From the NCBI RefSeq assembly GCF_963678635.1, contig NC_087069.1:4881472-4945471 (forward strand): a DNA stretch of 64,000 nucleotides, given 5' to 3'. Below are positions 10,357 to 20,405 of the stretch, one piece after another. Position numbers and translations under genes: made by a program. This stretch comes from Symsagittifera roscoffensis. Its lineage: Eukaryota > Xenacoelomorpha > Acoela > Convolutidae. Each line of letters starts with the position of its first letter. The stretch's first letter is position 1. The notes beneath the pieces are model-generated. The model ran no database searches, had not been told where the DNA came from, and saw nothing but the letters and a program-made list of their open reading frames with translations.

Positions 10357-11040
10357 TCGTAATGTGAAAATGTAAAAAATCATAGTGAATTGTTAAGTTG
10401 ACTCACACTTGCTTCTTGAAAAAAACTTCAGTTTGCCAATCAAGTGTTGTTCTTTTTTCTAATTTCTTATGTAATTACTGTTGTTTGATTTTGATTCGTC
10501 GAACGTTTAATTGTTGTGTTTTCTCACAAAGAAAAAATTTCAAATTGAGAACTCGAACGTTTGTGGAACTATGTTCATCATCAGGTTAGAAAAAATTGTT
10601 AATATAACCCCTACAGACCTTAAAACATCCTAAAATACAACTAAATGCTTCTAAACAATAAATAAAATCTATCCACCAATCAAATTTAAAAATAATCACT
10701 TAAATTTCAATTTCCGTCCAGTTTCAGTCTTTTTTTTAAATGTTATTTAGCGTTTCCTCAAACTAGTTTTTCGATTTTGCATTTTCTTTGGTTGACATGT
10801 TGGATATTCTAAGCAAATTAGTTTTGGACTAAAACTGAAGTGTTAGCTCCCTACATCTGAACTCCTTCCAAGTGTTGATCCGTGGCCTCAGTTTTCTAAT
10901 TTGAAGCGCCTCCAATGTTAGCAATTTCATGGCGTTATTGACTGATCGATTATCTCCCATCTCAACTGTGCAGTGGTTTGTTCCTCCCCACTCTGACGTA
11001 CGCGTATGCCTACAGTCGAGTCCCTTTTCTTTTGTTTCTT
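10357..11040. other. AT-rich non-coding DNA with a repeat segment
   Basis: No credible gene. The part at about 10668-10760 matches 2826-2905 (the right flank of repeat copy 2), so the pre-insertion repeat family continued here before copia arrived. The rest is low-complexity AT-rich sequence. Confidence 0.6.
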
Positions 11041-11051
11041 AATCTTTTTTG

Positions 11052-11426
11052 TCAAAAGCGAACAATTTGTCCAAAATTGTTGGAATTACAACCACAACAT
11101 GACAGTTTGTAGACACCATTGGATTTCAAATCACGGAAAAATGACGATTTAAGAAAAGGAAGAGCGGTTTTCAATTTCCCGGTAGTAAACACAATTTGTG
11201 CGTTGGTGATGAAGCGCACCTTGTTTGCAAACAATTGACTCTGCTTTTCTCGATGCTGAATCATGAGCATTAGGGGCTTCTCGTCTCGCTTATCATTTGT
11301 TGCCCGAATTTCCGTCTTAGTTGGTATTAGTTCTGCCTCAAGAATTCTGCTTTGTGGTCCCGTCTCATTGTTGAATGACGACTCCTCTGGACATTGATTT
11401 TCCTTCCATTGCTGTCTATTGGTCAC
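11052..11426 (-). pseudogene. Penelope-like element C-terminus with GIY-YIG endonuclease remnant
   Basis: An open stretch of 124 codons. Near its end it reads SNGVYKLSCCGCNSNNFGQI, which matches the start of the PLE endonuclease: G-V-Y for GIY, the characteristic CxxC pair, then F-G-Q where Y-I/V-G-Q is usual. In PLEs this nuclease cuts target DNA to prime insertion. The frame stops a few codons after this motif, so the catalytic Arg/Glu part of the domain is lost and the nuclease is dead. The upstream part corresponds to the RT-to-nuclease connector. Confidence 0.7.
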
Positions 11427-11609
11427 AATCGCTTCATGTAAAGTTCACATGTGGATGTGCTGCTAAACATGTGAAGTATCGTTGTCATGATACTCATGAC
11501 AGTTTTGTTGTCATGATACTCTCTCAGAGTCTAATTAATTTGGGTTCCCTAGTCCATTGGTTTCTGAAAACATGTGAATTTAACCTGCTTGTTGTCATCT
11601 ATCTTTATA

Positions 11610-11765
11610 TTAATGCCTAAAAAGCCAAAAAACCGTTCTCATTAGTTGTTTTATTTATGAACTGTAAAATTGGATGCAGTTTGCTGGCAGCTTGCAAAAC
11701 ACACTCGGGTATCATTTAGAACTCCTCATACAATTGTCTACGTAACGTAGGAAAAGCTTCACACC
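11610..11765 (-). pseudogene. Penelope-like RT palm remnant (YVDN)
   Basis: Reading the minus strand, the bases at about 11757-11722 give KLFLRYVDNCM, the catalytic RT motif with the second Asp changed to Asn. A few codons on, and after a frame change, KLHPILQFINKTTNENGFLA matches the conserved PLE block that follows the catalytic motif (LHPNIKFT...EN in relatives). Loss of the second Asp and the frameshift show it is inactive. The piece is too short and broken to stand out as an open frame. Confidence 0.65.
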
Positions 11766-12212
11766 TGCTATGATCAGACCACAAAAACCACACTCTTGCA
11801 AAATCAAAATTTTGTTAAATGCATTTATATTCCCCATTTGAAATGCCTCCACAACCTTTATGATACCTCTTCATACAGTTCCCACATTACCCTGCCTTAG
11901 TTCTGAAAGCTACCTTTCTTTTGCTTTTTTGGCATTTACCGTTCATATCCTACCGGATAGCAATTTCCTGAGTTTTCTCATAGTCTTTCAACCAAGGATT
12001 TGCAGGAAATGACTGCCAGGGATGCGCCCATTTCAATTCTTTCTTTCTGTACATACCATGTTTCGTTGCACTTAAAATAGCAGCTAACAGCTAACAAGCA
12101 TTACTAACAGCAATGTTTTTGTGTTTCTTGACATGTCTGGTAGCTCACCCTGGCTCTACAGTTTTTAGGAGCGATGTAAATGGCTCTTTTAAAAAGAAGA
12201 AATGATTTTCTC

Positions 12213-12690
12213 TCAGAGTCTAATTTGGTATTCTAAATAAACATCCCTAGCTCCTTCCGCGTTGGTCTCTTTGTTTGCACTCTCAAATTTAACAAAATTA
12301 GTTGCTAGTAGTTTATTCAGTTTCTCATAAAAACTATTTGTGAGAGAGAGGACCGGTCGCAGTAGAGTAATCATTTTTGTTCTGTAGCCAGTCCATAAAG
12401 TTGTGCAGGTTGACCACCAGTTGACATCAACTTCGCTTAAAAGCCATCTGTAATCGCGTTCCCTCTGTTCACTGCGAGTAGTTCTTTGTTCAAGTTTTTT
12501 ATCAATTTCTAGAACAACTGAATCATTCTTGTTATTATGTCTCTCAAACTGTTGTGACTCTAGTAATTGGGTCAATTTTGCTTCATAAGGTTTTTTTAAT
12601 GACGCCAAATACCATTCCTTTATCAAAAGATACCGCCACTAGTTCGTTGTTTTTAAAATATTTCCTAGCTTTCTCCCTTCCCATGGCTCG
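12213..12690 (-). pseudogene. Penelope-like RT N-terminal remnant
   Basis: Minus-strand reading contains a DKG block near 12625, a charged helical stretch, then LLRPVLSLTNSFYEKLNKLL and a downstream block ANKETNAEGAR. In PLEs the order is DKG, RPVLS, then a GANIETN-like block, so the order agrees. Frame changes and altered residues show decay. It is closely related in layout to the fragment at 13656-14342. Confidence 0.7.
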
Positions 12691-13655
12691 CGGAGTCTGG
12701 CGTGCTTCCTTGTATGACAGCTAACTTCTCAATTTGAACACAGTTCTTGAGGCACGTTGCTAATAAGTTGTCCCTTGATTGACGCAGAACATAGCTTAGG
12801 ACCGATGGCCGCAGCACCTCAAAAACTGTTTTTTTCCTACGTCTTTTACTTTGCTCAAATTTTCCGCTGCACTACCACTTTTCTCCTTTGCCGTACCTAT
12901 CTCTGCCCTCAGTCATTTGAGTTGAAAGCTGTGAACCGCTTGATCCGAAAACACCCCTAATTCACAGAGAAAAATTTTAAAATTGTAAGTTACAAAAGCT
13001 CTCGCAAATTTGTGCATGATCAATTTTAAAACTTTTGAAATTTTATAAAAAAGATCATCGATCATAAAAATCTTCTAAGACATTGGCCATACAAAGCAAT
13101 AAAAACTAAATCAATCAGATTGTTGCAAATTTGAAATTAGCGCCGAATTTACATCGTGATTATATATCATTAGATTTAAATTTCTGAGATTCTTAACTTT
13201 TTCTTTTACAAATTAAAATTAAAATTAATTTTTTAATTTGTCTCATTTTCCAAATTCAACTCATGTCAATGTTTTTCTTTCGAATTTAGCCGATAATTCA
13301 TTTTAGAAACTTTATCCAAAGGGTCAGTTCACTGCTCCTGAACTCATCGCGCGTGTTAATTCTCCGTCTCTCCTTCCAGATGTGAAGTGCTTCTTATGTC
13401 AGTAGCTTGACGTTGGTGTTAGCTTCAACTATAACTTCCCATGACCTTCCCTCGCTCGTGCCCACATTTCGACCCTTAGATAACGTCCTACGGATGAGTC
13501 CTCTTTTCGGTGCTTGTCAATTCTAGTGGTTAGATGTCAAATCTTTTGAGCAACATAGGTGAAAATAGCTCCACAAAACGAAATCTACCAGCCAATTTCG
13601 ATCAGATTTTCAATGCGTCGGTACTGCACCACCGTCATGGGTAGTGCGTCTAGAT
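12691..13655. other. AT-rich DNA, no recognised gene
   Basis: No credible coding region. It separates the two Penelope-like fragments and could include badly decayed parts of either, but I could not read conserved motifs with confidence. The tract around 12960-13300 is especially AT-rich. Confidence 0.5.
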
Positions 13656-14342
13656 TATCAATACTCCCTGGATGAAGGCCTTATTAGAGCTCTTGTTGGC
13701 TTTTCCTTCGATGAGTCTGTCAAGGGTCCTCGAAACAATTTTATCAGTCCAAGTTTTTGGGTATTGGTTCTCCAACCATATTATTCTATTTAATTTCATG
13801 GCCTCATCGAACTTATTCGAAAATGATGTGCTTCTAAAAAGGAATTATGTTCTCATCAGAGTTTAATTTAACCTTCTCAATACTCTCTCCTGCTTATTGC
13901 TTGTTTATTTCGATGTTTGCTCCCTCAATTTAATCAAAGAAATTGACCAATATTTTAATCAAATTCTCATATGAAATTCCAGTCAGATATAGAACAGGGC
14001 GCTGATGTATGTCTTTCTTGTGTACTTTTGCTAATACGTACAAACGAGCCGCTTGACTACCTGCTGACCTCATTTTGGTGTTTACATGTTCACTTCTGTA
14101 ATTGCTCTTTTTCAGACTCAACAGCTCTTTGTTAATATTTTTCTCAATTTTTAACAACACCGAATCATCTGTGTTATTCATTGCTTTAAATGGGTCTGAC
14201 TGTAAAAGTTCTAGCAGTGTGGCTTCGTGTTGGTCTTGTTTCATGATACAAAACGGAACCCTTTATCAAGTGGCACTGCTGAAAGATCGTTGTTTTTGAG
14301 ATATTTTCTAGCTTTTTCCACCCCTCTATCAGATGGTGTCTG
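13656..14342 (-). pseudogene. Degenerate Penelope-like element (copy 1), interrupted by a giant-element LTR
   Basis: On the minus strand, entering from the LTR boundary, the sequence reads a DRG...ARKYLKNND block, a VPLDKGFRF block, then LYVLAKVHKKD and RPVLYLTGISYENL, which are conserved N-terminal RT motifs of PLEs. It continues to a GANIEINKQ block near 13905 and, after loss of the palm, to a possible connector block ENQYPKTWTDKIV near 13750. Several stops and frame changes are present. The N-terminal end is cut off by the LTR beginning at 14343, so the giant element inserted into, or recombined next to, an already present PLE. Confidence 0.7.
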
Positions 14343-15038
14343 TGTGACATTCGACCAGAATGTGCCAAAATGCAGATTCGGCGATTTCGAAATATTAGCA
14401 GCGAACCTTCCGAATTGGCGATTTGGAAGGAATAAGAACGTTATTCGAACGATTGGACAAAACGTGAAGGCTGAAGGATTCGGAAATTCCTAAATTTTAT
14501 ATTTTCGAAGTGATGACGTAACAATTCTCAGAAATGTCAAAAACGGCCATTTTGGCAGAAAAGCTGAAAAGCAACACAACAACGATAGTTGCGACGACGA
14601 CAACGAAGAGAAAATTGAGAATCAGAATCAGAGAAAAGCAGAAGTAGCAGAGACCGCTCCAAGTTGCAACTATTGTGTCGCTACAATAGTTGCAAGGCAG
14701 TTGCTAACAACAGTGAGGGGTGGAAAGCAGCCCTCAGGGTTATAGAGAAATCAAGCTTAACGTGCTTGATTCAGAGGATTCGAGAATCAGGAGGGGTTTC
14801 GGGACTGAAACTTTTATCATCTTATTGTGACATTCGACCAGAATGGCCAAAATGCAATCTCTGCGGAATTCGAAATTTTAGCAGCGAGCCTTCCGGATTG
14901 GTGATTATTAAGAATTAAGAACGTTATTTGAACGATTGAACAAAACGTGAAGGTTAAAGGATTCGGAAATTGCTGATTTTTAAATTTTCGAAGTGATTAC
15001 GTGACATTTCTGAGAAACGTCAGAAACGGCCATTTTGG
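14343..15038 (+). repeat. Damaged 5' LTR of copy A (two LTR starts in tandem)
   Basis: Two LTR beginnings follow each other: TGTGACATTCG at 14343 and again at 14826. The first is a diverged version cut off after about 483 bp. The second runs only about 213 bp and then jumps directly into leader sequence at about 15038, with a shared GGAT at the joint. Compared with the middle LTR the 3' half and the primer site are missing, so copy A could not prime reverse transcription by the normal route. Confidence 0.8.
14664..14695 (+). promoter_or_regulatory. Perfect 13-bp stem-loop in LTR
   Basis: TTGCAACTATTGT, a 6-base loop GTCGCT, then the exact reverse complement. The same hairpin is present at 36722-36753, 37084-37115 and 61686-61717. 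The stem is invariant in all four; only one loop base changes (GTCGCT or GCCGCT). It may be an RNA element of the transcript or a DNA-binding palindrome. Confidence 0.8.
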
Positions 15039-15443
15039 ATTACCGTGAATAGCTTTTTAACTTAGTTAAGACCGAAAATTCACGAACCAGGAAGGGTGGG
15101 GGGATTCGCGGTCCCGTCGTTCCCTGAGGGGTTCGTGACCAAAAACACTTAAAGATATATATAAAACCAAACAAAAAGTAGTATAGTACCCAAGAAAAAC
15201 AAAAAACATAAAAAAAATAACCAAAAAAAACCAAAAACAGTAAAAAAAAAAAAGTAAAAAATCAGTAGAAATCTTCCCCCCAGACAAGATGTGATCCGAC
15301 CCTCCCGTTTGTTGTTGATAGATATATTGTTGTTACAGGCATTTATATCAGTCAGGATCGTTACGATTAATTTTGTAGCCCGTTTGTGAGGCTTGTACTG
15401 TAGGGTTATTTGAGCATTTAAGCACGTTAATGATAAATTGCGC

Positions 15444-17070
15444 CCAATCCGGAAGGGTCAGCTGATTTGCGCTCAATTCGGAAGGGTCTTGGGAGAAGAC
15501 TGATCCGGCAAGCAGTACAAGGAGCAACAAGAAGGCGCTCAACGACAACAACAATCGACTGTTGGGTATCGTTAACAAGTTTTGTATCCCTTTTGGTACA
15601 AAAATTAAGATAGTAATCTGTGGGGGGCTCGACAGTGCTGCACTGTAGTGACCCTTCACCGAACTGCGAATATCCGAGTTAAGCACCTTAATTCGGATAT
15701 TAAACAAACCCGGAGGGGTATAGTATTACTAATTTTATTACTTATATAGCCTATATTAATAGTCTTATATCGTTTTTCAGTGAAAAACAACGAAAACAGA
15801 CCGGTTTTTAGGGTCAAAATAGCGATATTTTGATCCCCCCACAAGTCGCGATTTTTGAAATATCGATATTTTTTGAAACGGAAAAAAGCGCTAAAGTAGT
15901 GTGTTACATCGTAACTGCACTACTATAATAGATAGAACCGGTTAAGTTTAGTTCAGAAGTGGTTGGAACTATTTTGGTACCGAAAACCGAAATTTCGTGA
16001 TTTTTGAGAAAACGAAACACTATAAATTCAAAAAAAAAAAATTTTGAAATTTTTCAGTTAGAACAGTAAAAATATTTGTTCGGACAACGTCCACTAGTGA
16101 ATCTACAAGTTTTAAAACCCGCTACCCGAAAGCCTTCCGTGTTGCAGAGAAATCGAACTTAACGAGTTTGATTTGGTAGATTCATCAATCCGGAGGGGTA
16201 CAGGTAGCATAGTTTTTTGCAACTTTTTTCAACTAAAGCGTTTTAGATCGGGTCTTTTGCATTGAACTAGAAGAGTATGGGCCTTCTGAGCTCGGATCAA
16301 TAATTTTTAGGTCGAAAAGACCAGATTTGCGGAAAAAGTTAGGCGGAACCTATAAGAGAGAAATTTCTTCACTTTAGAAAAAAGACGTTTTGGTTAATAA
16401 CTTTGGAACTACTAGGCATATTGAGTTGATCTTGATACCAATAGATCAGAAATTAGCTGAGCTTACTGATAGGGACAAAAGTTTTTCGGAAAAGTAAGCG
16501 TGAAAATTTTTGGAGATTGTTTTTAGCAAATTCCTCAATTTGGAAGGGTACACCCTTCACGTTTTATAAATTTCTTTTAGAAAAAACCTTATACCCCTAC
16601 CAAAAGGTAATAGTGGTTGAATAAAGTAACTTTAGGCTGTTCCAGACGAAAAGGGAAGGCTAGGGGCACAGCAAAACCTTAATCGAGCCGAAGTTAGGCG
16701 AGCGATAAGACCCTTCACCGTTAGTGTGAATTGTCAAATAAGAGGCTTAACTTCAATCCGGAAGGGTCTAGGAAAGTAGTACATACCCTTCCTAGTTAAT
16801 TGAAAAAGCAAAATTGCATCGGAGAACGTATCCGGAGGGGTATAGGTTGAAAGAAGGAAATCTCCGAAAAGCTACTTTTACCAATCCGGAGGGGTCAAAA
16901 ATTTTTTCAAGTTAGGAGGGGTCCGAATCCGGAGGGGTCTTATAGTTGCTAATTCGGAGGGGTCCAAATTCGGAGGGTCTTCTAATAACTAACTCAGAGG
17001 GGTCCCAATCCGGAGGGGTCTAGCTTTTGTTAGTCCGGAAGGGTCCTATTTGTGCCAATCCGGAGGGGTA
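15444..17070 (+). repeat. Array of CCGGARGGGT motifs in leader A
   Basis: About sixteen plus-strand copies (some with one change) occur near 15447, 15477, 15709, 16189, 16545, 16758 and 16832, with the densest set every 15-30 bp from 16885 to 17067. They are usually preceded by AAT and followed by C or A. Complementary ACCCTTC segments occur near 15649, 16551, 16709 and 16785. The motif also occurs once in the middle and 3' LTRs (about 37207 and 61809). Confidence 0.85.
15669..15701 (+). promoter_or_regulatory. 15-bp hairpin with CAC loop in leader
   Basis: AATATCCGAGTTAAG, loop CAC, then CTTAATTCGGATATT. All fifteen positions pair, one of them G-U. It is preceded by ACCCTTC and followed by CCGGAGGGGT, which can pair as an outer stem. 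The counterpart in copy B lies at about 38471-38503 with the same bases. Confidence 0.7.
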
Positions 17071-17850
17071 TTATTTTATTAAAGGACTTAGGTAGACGGA
17101 AGAAAGACTAAAGTGAGAGGTATTAGATTATTAGCAGACAGGCTAGGAATCAGTGACTGCACTGGTAACTTGTCTTTCAATAAAAACCAGACCAAAACAA
17201 AACAGTTCCGAACTCGGATATTTGCGACACTAAGTCTAAACTAAAAAGAGCGTAATTCATTGGTGTGGATTGAAACCCAATACGTTTTTGTGAAAAGTGA
17301 CTGCCCTGAGGATTTTAGTAGGTCTAACTCGGGCAGTCCGAAGGCAGATAGGTAACACAGTACTCGGTGGGTGCAATAGACGCCCACTTGAGAAAATTAC
17401 TGCCTTCAAAGTTTTGGTCTGTTTGGTGCAGCACCAAGCAGGGAAAGCTTTTTCTTTAAAGAAACAAGTTCGACTATTGTACTGCGACCGACTAAAAGTA
17501 CACTACGCATACGTTTTTTTTTCATAGAGGCATTAATATTCTCTCATTATATATATTTTTTTGTTTTTGATTTTAAATCAACTGTGCTTGATTGGGTAGT
17601 GAGTACACTATCTTTTAAATTGACTGATAACATCATATTGTGCTGGTTTTCAAATCTTACGACCGATAATCGGTTAGTGTGAATAAATTTTATACAAACT
17701 GTACTCTGATAACATACAGGGATTCGTGGTCACTATTTAATAGAATCTTGTTAAACTTATTGTGTTGTGTCATTATTATTGTTAATAAAATTATAAGGTC
17801 ACTAGCAATCGAGTTAAAGTGTATAGGCATTAAGAAGTGACAAATAGAGA

Positions 17851-20405
17851 ATGAGTCTAGACAAGTCAAGGATACCAAAACGAGGTAATAGCTCTAGGAA
17901 ATTCATACCTGAAAAAAAGCAAAACGATGACCGATCCTTTTGTGGATTGGATCAAGCAATCCCGGTCCGACAAAGGGGAGACGGTTTCAGGCAGAATGGT
18001 TGAAACGAGAAGTCAGAAGACCTCAGAAGAGCGTAAAGAACTGTTAGAAGTGGAGGTCAACACAGACCATGTCATGAACGACAACCAGGAAGTACATGGA
18101 CTGGAAAGGAGAGGCAGAAGGCTGGCAAGTGAATCTACTCCGGTAGAACAAGGCCATGATTTTGCCACTTCCAACGGGACATTGGATCGAGATGAGATGT
18201 CGGAACTGTCCGACATCTCAACTGAAGTAGCGGCGACGAGAAGATCTCCGACAGACAACACTATGATGGCAGGCGGAACTGGGAAACAAACAACGTCATC
18301 ATCGTTCTCAGAAAGAATGAAGAACACCTTTGGAAACATCTTTCCATTCACCATGGGAGGAGGCGCAGGGAACGAAGTTGAAACCCAGGAGGAAGAGGAT
18401 GAAGAGGAGCAAGGGGACTTTGGATCTCAAGTCAGCCTCAATAGTTCGATCCAGGAGAATGAGCCATTCGTCGGAAGAGAGACTGGAACCATGGACAAAT
18501 TTGGTGTAGTGACAACGATGAGCAAAGAGGCAAACACACCGGGCCAGTCAAAAGACTTCGCGATTATGACGAGTTCAGAGCCACAAACTGGAGAGAGTAG
18601 AACCAGAGGGCTAGGCAACGCGTTAGCGGATCCTGAAATAGATAAGGAAAAGACGTCGAGACAGAGAGTCAAGGCCCGGATCTCGACCAGCACGAAGCTA
18701 CCTGGGACCGACAGGGTTGCACCGCCACTAGTAACGCCACTCGTGAATAACGGGGCAGCACTAGAAGAAGCCTTAAACAACATAGTGGACAGTTTAGGAG
18801 AACAAAATGAACAGATGTCAATAAGGATGAGTGAACTAGAAGAGAGCAGTTCACATTGAAAGAGAAAGTCTGCGAGAAGAAATAAACCGCAATAGACAAG
18901 AAGTTGACAGGAGCGAAAAACGCTTGAAAGAAAGAACGGACGAACATATGGCGAAGAACTTGTCGCGAATGACAAGAGAGGCGGAACAGCGATAGTTACG
19001 CTTAAGAGACGACATGGAGAAGTTAAGAATTCAGCAAGAGCAGTCTCTTGGGACTCTTGACACAAAGATAGACGCGATGATGGAGAGGCGAACTCAGGCT
19101 ATCATGGATAGGTTGGACGGGCTACTAAGCAGCAAGAGTGGACCAATAGAAGGAGAACCGAACTCGGGAGGTCCCAGCAGGGAGCCGAGGGTGAACTTCA
19201 ATGAACATCAAAAGAGGAAGACGTATGGATCCACTAGAGGCAGGGGCAGTTCATCAGGCTATGCCACAAGGGGTAATGGAACATGGGGCCCGGACAGTAG
19301 AACAAGTTCATCTGGGAACAGACAGACCTCTAACGAACGACCAACGCAAGGCACACATGCGACTGGGAGAAGTGATTCCGGCAACAGGGGGCATGCAAGC
19401 CCGAGGAGGAGTCATGTGGGCCAAGCGGGAAACACTCACGGCGATTTGGATTGCAGGGATGCACCGCATACAGAGCCTTTGACGATGTGTGAGGACACTC
19501 AGGCGGGACACTCAAGGGATGCTACGGCAATGGCCACAGCATTTGAACCACTAAACAGGTCTTTGGAGATGTTCCTTACAAGGTTATCCAGAACCAATGA
19601 ACGCAGTGAGAAGTCCAGAAGAGTCTTTAAGAAACCAAGATGCTATAAAGATGAATCTGATGGCTGTATTGATACCTGGATAGAGGTAATGAAGCTGCAT
19701 TTCGAGGAAGAGGACTTGTCGGAGAGACAAGAATGCAGTGCGCTCACCAGCAACTTGGAAGGGACAGTCCTGAACTGTGTCATGGCCAAGAAGCAATATC
19801 AACGTGACACTGCTGAGAAAATCTTCGAAATCTTGTTAAACCGTTTCGGATCAGGGGTGCAGGGGCACCAGGCGATGATGCGCTTCGAGAAACGGAGGCA
19901 ACGAGAAGATGAAACGATAGACAAGTTTCTCGATGATTTGGAAATGCTGAGAAGACTCAGCCAACCGGATGAGTCAAACCGAAGGATGAACCTGGCCGTA
20001 GCCTCAAATTACACACCACTATCAACCATTGCGCCAACACCAGAGGAGTTGAGGCTCAAGTCAAAAGAGTATCTTTTGTTGAAACCTCCTTCGAAATCTG
20101 GATACTACTAGAACAATTATGGCAATTTTAACAACGGACCAGCAAACCAAGGGAACAATTGGTACAAACCGAGGGATGATATGGACAAGAGACGCTCTTG
20201 TGCCAATTGCAGTTTAACGGACCATCATGTGTCATCGTGCCCAGCTTACAAACAAGGCAAGAAAGCTATAGGCTTTAGCCTCGAGGACAAAGATGCGTCA
20301 GAATTGGACCATGAGGATTTCATGAGAGGAGTAATTGCGAAATTCGGCCCGAGGTGTTTCTTTTGCAACTTGGAAGGTCATTTTAAATCAGATTGTCCGC
20401 AATTC
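17851..20405 (+). pseudogene. Giant element gag, copy A (broken)
   Basis: Structural protein expected to assemble the particle and bind RNA. The initiator ATG at 17851 matches copy B (40677), but an indel near 17905 shifts the frame; the next usable ATG is 17927 (MTDPFVDW). From there the frame is open to 18859, where one extra base relative to copy B ends it. It then has GAG-to-TAG at 18993-18995, is open again 19014-20111, lacks 51 bp near 20009 inside the capsid-like domain, and has AAG-to-TAG at 20109-20111. The two CCHC knuckles lie near 20199 and 20362 in the next open piece. Content: acidic low-complexity N-terminal region, coiled coil, arginine/glycine-rich stretch, retrotransposon gag domain with a Trp-x-x-Val/Met...F-E motif, knuckles. 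It is a pseudogene version of the copy B gag. Confidence 0.85.

Larger units (their letters stand above)
11041..12690 (-). mobile_element. Degenerate Penelope-like element (copy 2), minus strand
   Basis: Reading right to left, three pieces appear in the order of a Penelope-like (PLE) polyprotein. The N-terminal RT region is at 12690-12213 (DKG and RPVLSLT motifs), a palm piece with YVDN is near 11745-11615, and a GIY-YIG-type end is near 11426-11052. Frames are interrupted between them. The combination of a PLE-style RT and a C-terminal GIY-YIG nuclease is specific to this class. Confidence 0.75.
15039..17850 (+). other. Leader of copy A (non-coding, structured)
   Basis: 2.8 kb between LTR remnant and gag, closely similar to 37849-40676. 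It contains no credible plus-strand gene. It is marked by about sixteen copies of a decamer close to CCGGARGGGT, several complementary ACCCTTC segments, a 15-bp hairpin at 15669-15701, and the pair CGTGAAT/ATTCACG bracketing a short loop at about 15044-15083. The minus-strand frame at 15348-15707 has a hydrophobic stretch but is not kept open at full length in copy B. Confidence 0.75.

Noticed and set aside
12757-14493. Short plus-strand frames in the Penelope-like region
   Set aside because: They are shadows of minus-strand remnants or AT-rich noise; one crosses the LTR boundary.
15348-15707. Minus-strand frame with a hydrophobic stretch in the leader, also at 38248-38511
   Set aside because: Its length differs between copies because of a stop or frame change, and it lies in the motif array. 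The hydrophobic run is probably incidental.
15444-17070. CRISPR-like array or telomeric repeat as an explanation of the CCGGARGGGT motifs
   Set aside because: Repeats are only about 10 bp, spacing is irregular and spacers are not unique units. The array lies inside a retroelement leader and is not a tandem telomere unit.
18427-19065. Long minus-strand open frames opposite gag and the pol tail (18427-19065, 41255-41890, 26633-27361, 50468-51196)
   Set aside because: They recur in both copies only because the plus-strand genes do. They mirror purine-rich coding sequence and resemble no family.
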